Assembly (NCBI GenBank): GCA_016716365.1
Contig: JADJWM010000018.1
Coordinates: 1,032,690-1,096,689 of the forward strand
Length of the DNA stretch: 64,000 nucleotides
Source: Chloracidobacterium sp.
GTDB taxonomy: Bacteria; Acidobacteriota; Blastocatellia; Pyrinomonadales; Pyrinomonadaceae
Reading direction: 5' to 3'
The notes below the pieces were generated by a model. The model had not been told where the DNA came from. It worked only from the letters and a program-made list of their open reading frames with translations, and did not search any database. Shown piece after piece: positions 52,671 to 62,299 of this stretch (position 1 is its first letter; every line of letters starts with the position of its first letter). The position numbers and the translations under genes are program-made.

Positions 52671-53002
52671 TTCGTCAGCTATGCGGGCAAGGGCCGCGCG
52701 GTCGGCGGCAGTCGAACAAACCTCGAATATATCAAATCCCGGCGTCGGGTTATATCCGGCCGCGAAAGGCCATTTGAACGGCCCGTTCGAATCACCGATA
52801 ATTATTAACGTTCGGAATGCACGCCGGCGAATGTTGCGTCCGGGCTCCTCCCATTCAAAGGGCAAAACTAGTTGACCCTTGTAGGACGGAAGTGCTGTAC
52901 CTATGTTTCGTGCAGAGCCGCTTACCGCGAGTTACCCAAACCGAAGTTGACCGTTGAACCTTCCGGCCGCTTGCGGTGAGGGCCCGGCAGTCGGGATCGG
53001 AT
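52671..53002. other. divergent gap between two glycosyltransferase genes
   Basis: This 332-base gap serves two divergent genes. Its right half (about 52870-53000) is non-coding; its left half is open in the frame of the minus-strand glycosyltransferase and may include its true N-terminus. No promoter could be defined and no repeat was seen. Confidence 0.4.
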
Positions 53003-54112
53003 ATGAAGGTCTTTTATCCAGTCGAGGTGTTTTATCCGTCACAGGCCGGCGGTACCGCCAACGCGCTCTATTGGCTCACAAAAAACCTGGTTAGAGAAGG
53101 TTTCGAACCGGTCGTCGTCGCAAGCAACAAGGGCATTGGCGAAGGGGTCCCTTTGAACGAGTGGATCGAGAACGATTCGGGTAAGTCGATCTTCGTCCGA
53201 ACGAGATTCCTTCATGTCCCGGTCGGCCAAACGCTCAAATGCCTGGCTGCTATTCGGGGGGCCGACATCGTGCATCTTTCATCGGTCTTTTACCCCGCCG
53301 CGTTCCTCACCGGCATTGCGGCTCGACTTATGGGAAAAAAGATCGCGTGGTCTCCGCATGGTGAACTCACCGAATACGCTTTGAACTACTCCGCCGGCCG
53401 GAAACGCCCGATCCTCTGGTTGTTGAAAAAGGTCATGGGCCGCTACCCTTTGTTTCATTCGACATCGGATGAAGAGACCGAGGACATTCGCCGGGCCTTT
53501 GGCCGCGATTCAAAGATCGTCCAGATCACGAACTACGTCGAGGTCCATCCCGTCGTCGAGCGCACCGTCGAGCCCTATCTGCTTTACATCGGCCGCATTC
53601 ATCCCAAAAAAGCGATCGACAACCTCATCCGTGCCGCCGGAAAGTCCCAAAGGTTCATGGAGTCTGAATTCGTTCTGAAGATCGCGGGCCGCGGCCGCGA
53701 AGAGCATCTGTCGGCCCTTAAGCTGCTGGTCGAGGAACTCAGCCTCGAAAACAAGGTCCAGTTCATCGGCCAGGTCGAAGGTGAGGAAAAATTCGACGTC
53801 CTCGCCGGGGCTTATTTCACGTTGATGCCCTCGCATTCAGAGAATTTCGGCATCGTCGTCCTGGAATCGCTCTCGCAAAACACACCGGTCGTCGCTTCTA
53901 TCTACACACCTTGGGAATCGTTGGAAAAAGAGAGAATTGGATTCTGGACCGACAACAGCGTGGAAGCGCTCGCGGCGATCATAGACAAAATAATTTCGAT
54001 GGACTCGCAGGAGTACGCCGGATATCGGGCCCGCGGCCGTGAATTCGTCTGCCGCGAGTTCGACATCAGCTCGCATATGGATAAGTGGCTGGATTTCTAT
54101 CGGTCGGTCTGA
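53003..54112 (+). CDS. family 4 glycosyltransferase
   Basis: 369 residues from the ATG at 53003. GT-B fold: VFYPSQAGGTANALYWLTKNL at the start with the Gly-Gly donor loop, then VEPYLLYIGRIHPKKAIDNLIRAA and the catalytic E-x7-E-type segment PSHSENFGIVVLESLSQNTPVVAS. It lies alone on the plus strand inside a minus-strand locus. It probably adds one sugar of the surface polysaccharide from a nucleotide donor; the sugar is not known. Confidence 0.88.
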   Translation: MKVFYPVEVFYPSQAGGTANALYWLTKNLVREGFEPVVVASNKGIGEGVPLNEWIENDSGKSIFVRTRFLHVPVGQTLKCLAAIRGADIVHLSSVFYPAAFLTGIAARLMGKKIAWSPHGELTEYALNYSAGRKRPILWLLKKVMGRYPLFHSTSDEETEDIRRAFGRDSKIVQITNYVEVHPVVERTVEPYLLYIGRIHPKKAIDNLIRAAGKSQRFMESEFVLKIAGRGREEHLSALKLLVEELSLENKVQFIGQVEGEEKFDVLAGAYFTLMPSHSENFGIVVLESLSQNTPVVASIYTPWESLEKERIGFWTDNSVEALAAIIDKIISMDSQEYAGYRARGREFVCREFDISSHMDKWLDFYRSV

Positions 54113-54122
54113 TCCCGGCCGT

Positions 54123-55223
54123 CTACGACCAATGCCGCCGCACCGACGAGTATCCCAGCACGATCTTGCTCACGGTTTGTGAAACATTATCGACGAGGTA
54201 CTCCGGCGGTGGCGACCAGTCGGCCGGGCTTGCGAGGGCGATCGTCGCTGCGTTCAATATCGATTCGGGGTCGGCTCCGCTCAAGATATTGCTCCCGCAC
54301 TCGATCGTCTCCGGGCGTTCAGTCACGTCTCGCAGCGTAATATTTGGTACCCGGAAGATCGCACATTCTTCCTGCACGGTACCGCTGTCGGTCAGCACCG
54401 CCAGGGCATTCTTCTCAAGCTTGACGAAATCAAAAAATCCGAGCGGTTCAAGCAGGGCGATCCGGTCACTGTTGACGGTGATCTCGAATTCGGAAAGCCG
54501 TTCGGCCGTCCGGGGATGGACCGAAACCAGGACCTTCTTGTCGAATTTCTCCGAGATCCCGTCGAGGCCCCGGAAGATCTTCGCCAGGCGGTCCTTGTCG
54601 GAAGTGTTCTCGGCCCGATGAAGCGTCACGAGAAAATAGCCGAACGCTGCGACATCGAACCGTTCCAGCGAATCGCTTGCTTCGATCTGCGCGTCGAAGA
54701 TCCTCAGGACCTCTTTGATCGGATTCCCGGTGACAAAAATTCGTTCGGCCGCGATGCCCTCCGCCAGCAGGTTCGCCCGGCTCCGCTCGGTGTACGGCAT
54801 CAGGATGGTGCTTGAATGGTCAATGATCCTTCGATTCACTTCCTCAGGCACGCGGTCGTCGTAACAACGGTTCCCGGCCTCCATATGAAAAACCGGAATT
54901 CCCCGGCGGGCGGCAGCGATGGCCGACAACGCACTGTTTGTGTCGCCGAGTATCAGCACTCGGTCGGGCCGCGTGTCAGCGAGGACCTCATCGACCTTTC
55001 TGATGATCTGACCGGCTTGCTCGGCAAAACTCGTGGATTGTATCCCGAGATGGATATCGGGGTCCCTTACGGCGAGGTCCCTGAAGAAAATGTCGCTCAG
55101 GCTCTCGGCGAAATTCTGGCCGGTGTGGATCATCAGGTGCCGGCAGTGCTGGTCGAGCACTTTCATCACGGCCGAGAGCCTGATGATCTCGGGACGCGTC
55201 CCGAATATGGTCATCACTTTCAT
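54123..55223 (-). CDS. wecB: UDP-N-acetylglucosamine 2-epimerase family (WecB/FnlC-like)
   Basis: 366 residues, the non-hydrolysing 2-epimerase family. Motifs: MTIFGTRPEIIRLSAVM at the start, HTGQNFAESLSDIFF, VLILGDTNSALSA, HMEAGNRCYDDRVPEEVNRRIIDH and TDSGTVQEECA with RPETIECGSN near the end. WecB itself makes UDP-ManNAc. Given its place just after the CapE/FnlA-like and SDR genes, it more likely makes UDP-L-FucNAc from the talose isomer, as FnlC/CapG do. It follows the dehydratase by 20 bases. Confidence 0.92.
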   Translation of the reverse strand: MKVMTIFGTRPEIIRLSAVMKVLDQHCRHLMIHTGQNFAESLSDIFFRDLAVRDPDIHLGIQSTSFAEQAGQIIRKVDEVLADTRPDRVLILGDTNSALSAIAAARRGIPVFHMEAGNRCYDDRVPEEVNRRIIDHSSTILMPYTERSRANLLAEGIAAERIFVTGNPIKEVLRIFDAQIEASDSLERFDVAAFGYFLVTLHRAENTSDKDRLAKIFRGLDGISEKFDKKVLVSVHPRTAERLSEFEITVNSDRIALLEPLGFFDFVKLEKNALAVLTDSGTVQEECAIFRVPNITLRDVTERPETIECGSNILSGADPESILNAATIALASPADWSPPPEYLVDNVSQTVSKIVLGYSSVRRHWS

Positions 55224-55243
55224 AGGATCGTCGCCGCCCGGTG

Positions 55244-56299
55244 TCAGGCGGTCTTGAAACGTTCGATGTCCGCCAGCGATGGGGCCAGCAGTTCCCCGAT
55301 CTCGCCTATCGACAGATTCGCTTCGCTAGAGGAATATTCGCCCGTCAATGCGGGCTCTTCGTCGGAAACGGACCTAAGCTCAGGCAGCATTGCCTGGATG
55401 GCGTAGTAGTCGCCTGCATTCCGCGTTCTGAAACATTCTTCCTCGGAGACCATTATTTCATGGATCTTCTCGCCGGGCCGGATGCCGGTAAAGTTGATCG
55501 GCAATTCCCTGTCGCCCATCATCGCTTTGGCAACATCCACGATCTTTGCCGAAGGCACTTTCGGCACAAATGTCTCGCCGGGCCGGGCCGAACCGAAGGC
55601 CGCGAAGACCGTATCAACTGCCTTGTCCAGGCCGAGCAGAAAGCGTGTCATTTCGGGAAGCGTGACGGTTACCGGCAGGCCCTTGCGGATCTGCTCGGCG
55701 AACAAGGGGATGATCGAGCCACGCGACGCGATCACGTTGCCGTAGCGGACGCAGACATATCTCGTTTCAGGCGAATCTCGGTTCGCCTCCACAAACACAC
55801 GCTCCTGAAGGGCCTTTGTCATACCCATCACGTTTATGGGCTTGCAGGCCTTGTCCGTGGAGATACCGATCACGGTAGAGACCGGCATCCGGTTTTCGCG
55901 GATCGCACGGACGACGTTCTGCGCACCGTGGATATTGGTCAGCACCGCTTCGAAAGGAAAATATTCGCAAGACGGGACCTGCTTCAGTGCGGCCGCGTGG
56001 AATACGACATCGACATCGCGAAGGGCCGCGACGACCGCCGGATAGTCGCGTACATCGCCGATCCGGAAATCCAGGATGTCCTCGGCCTTGTGGTAGATGA
56101 CCTCGTCGGTTGCGACAGAGCGGTTAAGGAATTCAAGCCGCATGAAATGCTGCTTCGCTTCGTCGCGGGAAAAGACGACGATCTTCGCCGGCAGCCCCAT
56201 TTCGCCGCTTAGCAGCCGCCGCACGAGCGTCATCCCGAGCGAGCCGGTCCCGCCGGTAACGAGGATCCGCTTTCCCTTCAATTCGTTTTTTCTATCCAT
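55244..56299 (-). CDS. UDP-GlcNAc 4,6-dehydratase/5-epimerase (CapE/FnlA/WbjB-like)
   Basis: 351 residues, an extended SDR. NAD-binding LVTGGTGSLGMTLV at about 13-26, then FSRDEAKQHFMRLEF, VVFHAAALKQVPSCEYFPFEAV, and the STDKACKPINVMGMTKALQE segment, where the usual YxxxK is MxxxK, a hallmark of the CapE/FnlA/FlaA1 group. RPGEKIHEIMVSEEE is near the end. It would start UDP-L-FucNAc synthesis. It overlaps the SDR gene upstream by 22 bases. Confidence 0.92.
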   Translation of the reverse strand: MDRKNELKGKRILVTGGTGSLGMTLVRRLLSGEMGLPAKIVVFSRDEAKQHFMRLEFLNRSVATDEVIYHKAEDILDFRIGDVRDYPAVVAALRDVDVVFHAAALKQVPSCEYFPFEAVLTNIHGAQNVVRAIRENRMPVSTVIGISTDKACKPINVMGMTKALQERVFVEANRDSPETRYVCVRYGNVIASRGSIIPLFAEQIRKGLPVTVTLPEMTRFLLGLDKAVDTVFAAFGSARPGETFVPKVPSAKIVDVAKAMMGDRELPINFTGIRPGEKIHEIMVSEEECFRTRNAGDYYAIQAMLPELRSVSDEEPALTGEYSSSEANLSIGEIGELLAPSLADIERFKTA

Positions 56300-57165
56300 C
56301 TTTCGTAAGGCGTGGCATCATCGGCCATCCTTTTGACCATTGTTCTCCAATCGTCCGGCACGAACCCGGTCTCTGCCCTGAACCTGCCCGAATCGAGGCT
56401 TCGGTCGATCGTGACGCTGTCATCCGGTGAGATCTCGACGCCCGCCGCATAATACTCATTGAACAGATGCAGCAGGTCGAGCTTGCTTATCGGCTCGCTT
56501 GAAACGTGGTAAATGCCGCTGAGTCCCGGATGGTCCCTGATCAAGCGTTCGATTATATCGGCGAAGACGATCGTGGGAAAGCCGGAAAAGATCGCATTCG
56601 GAAAGCCCTTGACGCGGCCGCCCCGGTTCGACAGAAACCATTCGAGAAGCCCGTGTCCGGAGCCGATCTCCGGGCCGATGATCGAAGTGCGGATCGTCAA
56701 AGCACCCGGTGAATTCACTTCGCCGAGGAACTTGCTCAAGCCGTATAGGTCGCGGGCGTCGGGCGGATCGTCCTCGATGTACATTCCTGCCTTGCCTGTG
56801 AAAACGCAATCGGTGCTTATCGTGATCAGCCGAAAGCCGTATTCCTCGCCAAGCTGGGCAAGCCGGTGCGGCAGGATCGAATTGAGGTTGAGGGTCGTGA
56901 TCACGTCCGCCGAGGCGGGGAGTTGTTTCACGATCCCGACGGCATTCACGACTACGTTGGGCCGGCAAGTCTCGATCGCCGACCTCAGCGAGCGCTCATC
57001 AGCGGCCTCGATATTCGAAATTATCCGCTCCGGTTCGACAATCTCAAGCTCGTTCAGGATCCCCCCGTCGCCGCGGACGGCGCCCCAGACATCCATTCTC
57101 CTGCCCAGCTGCTGTACCAGCTTATGGCCGAGCATTCCGGTTGCGCCGAGGATCAGGATTCTCAT
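56278..57165 (-). CDS. dTDP-4-dehydrorhamnose reductase-like SDR (FnlB-like role)
   Basis: 295 residues from the ATG at 57165. An atypical SDR with ILILGATGMLGHKLVQQLG, the strand NVVVNAVGIVKQL, the catalytic ISTDCVFTGKAG and YGLSKFLGE (Tyr and Lys), and an RmlD-like fold. The position directly before the CapE/FnlA gene suggests reduction of the 4-keto intermediate in UDP-FucNAc synthesis, the FnlB/CapF step; unlike those it has no C-terminal cupin domain. dTDP-rhamnose synthesis is less likely because no RmlA, B or C is present. Confidence 0.87.
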   Translation of the reverse strand: MRILILGATGMLGHKLVQQLGRRMDVWGAVRGDGGILNELEIVEPERIISNIEAADERSLRSAIETCRPNVVVNAVGIVKQLPASADVITTLNLNSILPHRLAQLGEEYGFRLITISTDCVFTGKAGMYIEDDPPDARDLYGLSKFLGEVNSPGALTIRTSIIGPEIGSGHGLLEWFLSNRGGRVKGFPNAIFSGFPTIVFADIIERLIRDHPGLSGIYHVSSEPISKLDLLHLFNEYYAAGVEISPDDSVTIDRSLDSGRFRAETGFVPDDWRTMVKRMADDATPYERWIEKTN

Positions 57166-57289
57166 TTGGATCGGGTTGAACGCCCTCCAAGAGGGTGAAA
57201 AACCTATTTCGAGCAATAGTTTAAGAAATGATAGCTAAATGTAAGAAACAAGGATGATCTCCCCGCTTCACATTCTGATCAACCGTGAT

Positions 57290-58282
57290 TTACGCTTGGT
57301 CGAACATTTGATCGACCAATTCACACCATATATGTGCGACCGTTATGTGCATTTCCTGGATCCGGGCGGTTCGCTTCGACGGCACCATAATGCAGGCGTC
57401 CGTCAACGCGGCAAGCTTTCGGCCGTTTGCTCCCGTCATTCCGATCACGCGGCAGCCTTTCTCTCTCGCTTTCATTACCGATGCGATCACGTTTGGCGAC
57501 GTCCCGCTGGTGCTTATCGCAATCAGGCAGTCACCTTCGGCAGCCAATGCCTCGACCTGCCTGGTGAACACATTCTCGAAGCCATAGTCGTTTGAGATCG
57601 CGGTCAACGCCGAAGTATCGGTGGTCAACGCGACCGCAGGCAGGGCACGCCGCTCGGTTTCGTAACGGCCCACAAATTCGGCCGCGATGTGCTGTGCGTC
57701 CGCCGCACTTCCTCCATTTCCGCAGATAAGGACCTTCTTCCCTTGTTCGACGGTTGCCTTGATCAGCTCGGCACATTCCCGTATCGACGGAAGCAGGGTT
57801 GCGATAGATCCTTCGGCGACGGCGGCGTGCTCCGAGAGTGAGTTGTACGCGGAATCAACGCTCGCTTCGCCCGTCTCGTCGGGGGCTGGCAACCTTTCAA
57901 TGATCGCACTTGATGAAAATCCTTCGAGCAGTGGAAGCGAGACTACCTGTCCGCCGTTTGCTTTCACAAAGTCGGCTCCGATTATCTCGTCTAACTTCCA
58001 ATCGCCGCCTTTAACGAGGATATCCGGTTTGATCTGCCGGATGAGGTTTTCAGGGGTCAGGTCATCAAAAATTACTACCTCATCAACCGCCCTAAGACCC
58101 AAAAGAACTGCCTGCCGGTCATTTTCAGACTGAAGCGGCCGGCCCGCTCCCTTTATTCGCCTCACGGAGCGGTCGCTGTTGATCCCGACGATCAGCCGAT
58201 CGCCAAGGGCTTTCGCACGGTTGAGCAGATCAACGTGACCCGGATGGATCAGGTCAAAACAGCCATTAGTGAATACGATCAT
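57290..58282 (-). CDS. fused heptose enzyme: HldE-type nucleotidyltransferase plus GmhA isomerase
   Basis: 330 residues with two domains. Residues 1-132 are the adenylyl/cytidylyltransferase: TNGCFDLIHPGHVDLL with the HxGH motif at 13-16, and later FSSSAIIERL with the ISSTxI-type loop. Residues about 150-330 are a SIS-fold phosphoheptose isomerase: ICGNGGSAADAQHIAAEFVGRYETER at 186-211, ISTSGTSPNVIASV and QEMHITVAHIWCELVD. The first step (sedoheptulose-7-phosphate isomerase) and the last transfer of the ADP- or GDP-heptose pathway are thus joined, without the kinase half of normal HldE. The sugar serves LPS core or the surface polymer. Confidence 0.92.
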   Translation of the reverse strand: MIVFTNGCFDLIHPGHVDLLNRAKALGDRLIVGINSDRSVRRIKGAGRPLQSENDRQAVLLGLRAVDEVVIFDDLTPENLIRQIKPDILVKGGDWKLDEIIGADFVKANGGQVVSLPLLEGFSSSAIIERLPAPDETGEASVDSAYNSLSEHAAVAEGSIATLLPSIRECAELIKATVEQGKKVLICGNGGSAADAQHIAAEFVGRYETERRALPAVALTTDTSALTAISNDYGFENVFTRQVEALAAEGDCLIAISTSGTSPNVIASVMKAREKGCRVIGMTGANGRKLAALTDACIMVPSKRTARIQEMHITVAHIWCELVDQMFDQA

Positions 58283-58316
58283 AGGGCCAGGCTTGCCGGT
58301 TCCTGCGGTCGGCGGG

Positions 58317-59678
58317 TCAATTCGGTGTCAGGGTCCTTCGATGTCCAAGGGCGCGGGCTACAAGGCCGACGATCAGGATCCCGACAAGGGCAGTAAATCC
58401 CACTTTGAAGAGATATGGGATCAGGATCCCATAAAATCCTTCATACGAGATCGCCATGATCAGCATGAAGAACAAGGTGACCCGCCAAAACGTCCTTGGC
58501 TGGTCCTCGATCAGGGTCCTGTAGATCGATCTTATTATGATCCCGAACAGGAACATCCCGATCGGAACTCCTATCGGCCCGAAATTTCTCAGCAGGTCCG
58601 CCATCGGCGTAATGGCAAATGAGTTCTCACCGAAGTCGAAATAGAGGTCGCTGTACTTTCGCGGCTCCGAGGCGATCGGCTTTTCATCCCAGATCACCCG
58701 GGGAATAAAGAACGTCGAAAGGTCTTTCCATATGTTATTGTCCAGTCCGTAACTTTCCTCGTACGGGGCCAACTGTTCGTAATTCGACACGACCACCGCG
58801 ACCGAACTGAAAGTGTCAAGCCGTTCGGCGAATCCGAGCAGAGCGACCTCAAGGCCGCCGACGAGATCGAATTTACCAACCTGGTCGATCGTCTCGAAAA
58901 TATTATCCGTGTACTGTTCGAAGGAAACACGCGCCTCCGTGCCCTTCACGTGCCGAAAAGTAGTCCCGTAGATCATCCCGGCGACAAGGCAAACGGTCAG
59001 GACGAACCCGGCAGCTACTGTCCGCTTAAAGTTAAAACGACCGCCCGCGAGGATAAAGGCGAGCGTGACGATGAGGAATACCTGGAAAAGAGCTGCGCGG
59101 TTACCGGAGATAAGGGCACGCCCGATCGTCAGTAAAAGCAGGACGCCGAACACCGAGACGGCCTTGACGTCGACAATACCCCTCCTGAAGATCACGAACC
59201 AAAGGATGAAGGAACCCTGCATCCAGAAGAGCGTTGTCAGAAAGACCAGGCCGCTGTATGAATCGACCGCACCCGCCCGCTGGTAGCCGACGACCCCGAT
59301 GATCAATGCGCCAAAGGTGTTGAAAGTGCCGAGGATCAAGAGGATGAGGCCCGGGATAAAGAGTGCGGACGAGTCAAAGTCCTTTTGCGGGAGAAATTGT
59401 CCGAGGGAAGTTCCTAGTCTCCGGCCGACCGGCGAAAGGTACCCGATGGCGAGGCCGCCGAACCCGAGCCCGATTATCACTACCGTATACGGTAGATTCG
59501 TCGCCGGGTCCTGAATAAAGCTCAGGAAATAGGGTTGGGACCAACCGGCCGTCAACATGAATCCGCCGACGACGAAGGCCGGGAAAAAATATGACCAGGT
59601 TGCATACACTAGCGGATCGACCAGAGTGAGTTTGCCCTGATAATGAAGGATCAATGTCGGCAGCATGAGAACCGCCAT
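58317..59678 (-). CDS. O-antigen/repeat-unit polymerase-like membrane protein (Wzy)
   Basis: At least 453 residues with about 11-12 membrane helices and one large loop (about 280-360) that holds KGTEARVSFEQYTDNIFETID and RVIWDEKPIASEPRKYSDLYFDFGENSFAITPMADLLRNFG. The layout and the loop are typical of Wzy-type repeat-unit polymerases. The ATG at 59678 cuts into a hydrophobic segment; the frame is open to 59768 and the upstream residues (LSSDLTESFPYLYLIPWLIGL) look real, so the true start has been lost, possibly by a sequence error or a small deletion near 59760. Confidence 0.8.
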   Translation of the reverse strand: MAVLMLPTLILHYQGKLTLVDPLVYATWSYFFPAFVVGGFMLTAGWSQPYFLSFIQDPATNLPYTVVIIGLGFGGLAIGYLSPVGRRLGTSLGQFLPQKDFDSSALFIPGLILLILGTFNTFGALIIGVVGYQRAGAVDSYSGLVFLTTLFWMQGSFILWFVIFRRGIVDVKAVSVFGVLLLLTIGRALISGNRAALFQVFLIVTLAFILAGGRFNFKRTVAAGFVLTVCLVAGMIYGTTFRHVKGTEARVSFEQYTDNIFETIDQVGKFDLVGGLEVALLGFAERLDTFSSVAVVVSNYEQLAPYEESYGLDNNIWKDLSTFFIPRVIWDEKPIASEPRKYSDLYFDFGENSFAITPMADLLRNFGPIGVPIGMFLFGIIIRSIYRTLIEDQPRTFWRVTLFFMLIMAISYEGFYGILIPYLFKVGFTALVGILIVGLVARALGHRRTLTPN

Positions 59679-59762
59679 CAGGCCGATCAGCCAGGGGATC
59701 AGATAGAGGTACGGGAAGGACTCTGTCAGGTCGCTCGACAGCAGGACAACCAGTGGAATAAT

Positions 59763-61239
59763 CTTGGGTCATGTGATCAAACAGCGGCTTAAGTTTCTCG
59801 CCTTCAGATATTTGAAGCATTTCCGCGGTCCAAGATCCATCCCAAATGATATATCGCGGGGGGTTCCTTTTCAAATCTTCTACAACCTGCGCAACGTGTT
59901 CCGGGGGCGAATAACCGGAGTTCAATGTGATCGACATCCGCGATGGATTTCTCAAACCAAGCGGAAAATTCACGTGAGAATTATATGTTTCAAAAACGAA
60001 TTCACCGGGGCTAGTATGCTCAAGCAGCCATTCGTATCTTTCGCTGATCACGCGGCGAGAGGGCACGGGACGTCCGCTCGCCGTTTCAGTGTCCGTGTCT
60101 CCACGCCGACTGGGTCCGGATACCGGGGAGGTTGCCGACCGCGATCGGGGCGGCGGCAATTGCCGCGGCCGGAAGGCGTCGCAGAACACCGGCGTTCTCG
60201 GCGATCCGGCAGGCCGCGATGGCGCGGGCATCGATACCTGAAAGACGCATTGCGTTCAGCCCGGTGGTTCCGATCGCAAGAAAAAGGCCCGTCATACACA
60301 CCAGGATCGTTCCCGAATAGCGGGCAAAGCCGTTACTTCGTCCTTTGATTATCAGATATCCGCCGATACTAAGGTATGACAGGGGCACGATCATCGAGTA
60401 GAAGACCGTGACGATCGTCATTACCGTTCCGGGAGTCCCTTATCTTCTCGATGGTATGAAGAACAATAGAGAGCTGTTGTTGTTTGGTCCTTCGAATAAC
60501 TCGCAATGAAAAGATCGTGTCGTTCGGAACCTTTCAATGCCGGCTTTTGCTGAACGAACGGTGCGACGAGAATTATCAGCACGGCCGCGAACGCAGCCGT
60601 CAGCACCGCCCAAGAACGCAGGAGCGTCCCGAATGCTCTCTCGACGACACCTTGCTCAAAAAGTAGGAATAGGCCGATCGCCGCCATCGCCAGAAGGCCC
60701 CTTTGTTGGGTGAAAAAACTCGCCCCGGCACAGAGCGCCCCGGCGACCGCAACCCGTGTCGTACTCCTCGCCGGCAGCAGAACGAGGACCGCTCCGTAAA
60801 TAAAGAGCGGGCTGATCATCCGATGCTCACCGTCCAGGCCGAACCAGCGAAACCCAAAGAAAATATAGATCGCGGGCGGCAGGTATGCGGCCAACCGGTC
60901 CGTCACCAGCTTTCGCGATATTGCAAGCCCGATCGCGGCGGCCGCCAGCCCATGGCCGATGATCACGGCATTGACGATCAGTATTTGGCCCCCGAATACC
61001 CTGACAAGCCGCATAAAGTGCGAGTGATCCCGGAAAGACGAGGTCAAAAAAATCCCGGTAAGGCACCTCGCCCGACGCGAAGCGCCGCGACAACTCGAGG
61101 AGCTTGACGTGATCGCCTTCATAGTAGATCGGCGTGCCCGGAAGGTGAAATAGATGAAGGTAAAGGAATACGAGAAAGGCGGCAAGAAAAACAGGTCAAG
61201 CCGGCGAGAACGCAAGTGCTCTGTCAGGCTGGAGGTCAT
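59763..61239 (-). pseudogene. GT-C (family 39-like) membrane glycosyltransferase, broken by frame changes
   Basis: Pieces in several frames line up as one gene starting at the ATG at 61239 (MTSSLTEHLRSRRLDLFFL). After it comes FLVFLYLHLFHLPGTPIYYEGDH and then SRRFASGEVPYRDFFDLVFPG, the dolichyl-phosphate-mannose-transferase-like loop; next VRVFGGQILIVNAV and FFGFRWFGLDGEHRMISPLF; then MTIVTVFYSMIVPLSYLSIG; and finally ERYEWLLEHTSPGEFVFETY and RYIIWDGSWTAEML. At least four single-base changes would restore it. Loss of G near 61180 and of a base near 61030 are clear examples. The end near 59763 is uncertain. Confidence 0.65.
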
Positions 61240-61253
61240 CAGTTTAACGGTGA

Positions 61254-62276
61254 TCAAGGGACGGAATGACTGACGGGCCGGTCAACTCCCGCGATCGCAG
61301 TCGTTCGCACAATTTTCGAGGCCCGCACCTGGTCCTCGATCCATAGGCCGTCCGCTTCAGTCCATCTTCAAGCGTGATCTCGGGTTCCTGGCGAGAACTG
61401 CTCAGCCGGCTGTTATCCGAATTGCGGCCCCCGAACGCGCCCTGCGGCCGTCAACGTGTCTTTTAATGATGCTGATCTCCGCGGCGGCGGCAACAAGGTC
61501 TGCGAGTTCATTTTATCGATACCATTCTGTCCTGCCCAAAGGTTGATCGGTTCAGTGATCCGACCCTCATCAATCGGTAAAGGCCCTTCCACGACGCAAT
61601 CGTCTATATGACAAAAGGACGAGAGTCTGCTTGCCGTCGCCCCATATCTCGATCTCGTTCGTTCCGAAAGCTTCGCGGCAGCATCTTTCGACAAACTGAC
61701 CACCGGCACCTTTCCGCCGCCTTCCATGTTTAGCTCGCCGAAAATGTTGTGAAACCTGACCACGCGGGTCTCGAGGCTATAGTCCTCGCGATAGTGCATA
61801 CACAACCGTTCGCCCACCAGCTTTTCCCATCCGTACGCATCCTGCAGGGAATGCCGGATACGCATCGTCCTCGCTCAAGGCGGCGAGAGGCTCGCCCTGA
61901 AGGTGAAGCGGGTAGATGCAGGCCGAACTTGCATAAAAAGCGTCGGGCACCGTTCACCCTTGCCGATTCGATCGTATTAAGATCGATCGGCGGAGTGTGT
62001 AAAGGATCTCGGCATGATGAGCGGAGATGTAACCCCATGCCGCCCATGTCGGCCCGCAAGCGCGTAGACTTCAATCGACACCGCCGTCGCCTCAAGGCAG
62101 TTTCCGGGAACTCTCAGGTCGAGGAGGAAGAATTCGTCGGCGTCGGTCGCCGAGAATTCCGGATATTTTATATCGACACCCCTGACCCGGTAACCCTTCT
62201 TTTTAAGGTACGTCACCAAGTGATGGCCGATGAACCCGCCCGCACCTGTGACGAGTACGCTTTTGTGTGCACCCAT
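61254..62276 (-). pseudogene. GDP-mannose 3,5-epimerase-like SDR, broken by frame changes
   Basis: Begins at the ATG at 62276 with SVLVTGAGGFIGHHLVTYLK (NAD-binding). The segments that follow in other frames match the plant-type GME order: ADMGGMG, then QDAYGWEKLVGERLCMHY and RVVRFHNIFGELNMEGGGKVPV at about 61680-61850, then SFCHIDDCV and, in a third frame near 61330-61420, GVRGRNSDN and EPEITLEDGLKRT. The stop of the last frame is TGA at 61254-61256. Several single-base changes break it. GME makes GDP-L-galactose and GDP-L-gulose in plants; bacterial relatives modify GDP-mannose or GDP-heptose. Confidence 0.7.
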
Positions 62277-62299
62277 AACAGTCGCTGCTGTGAACGAGC

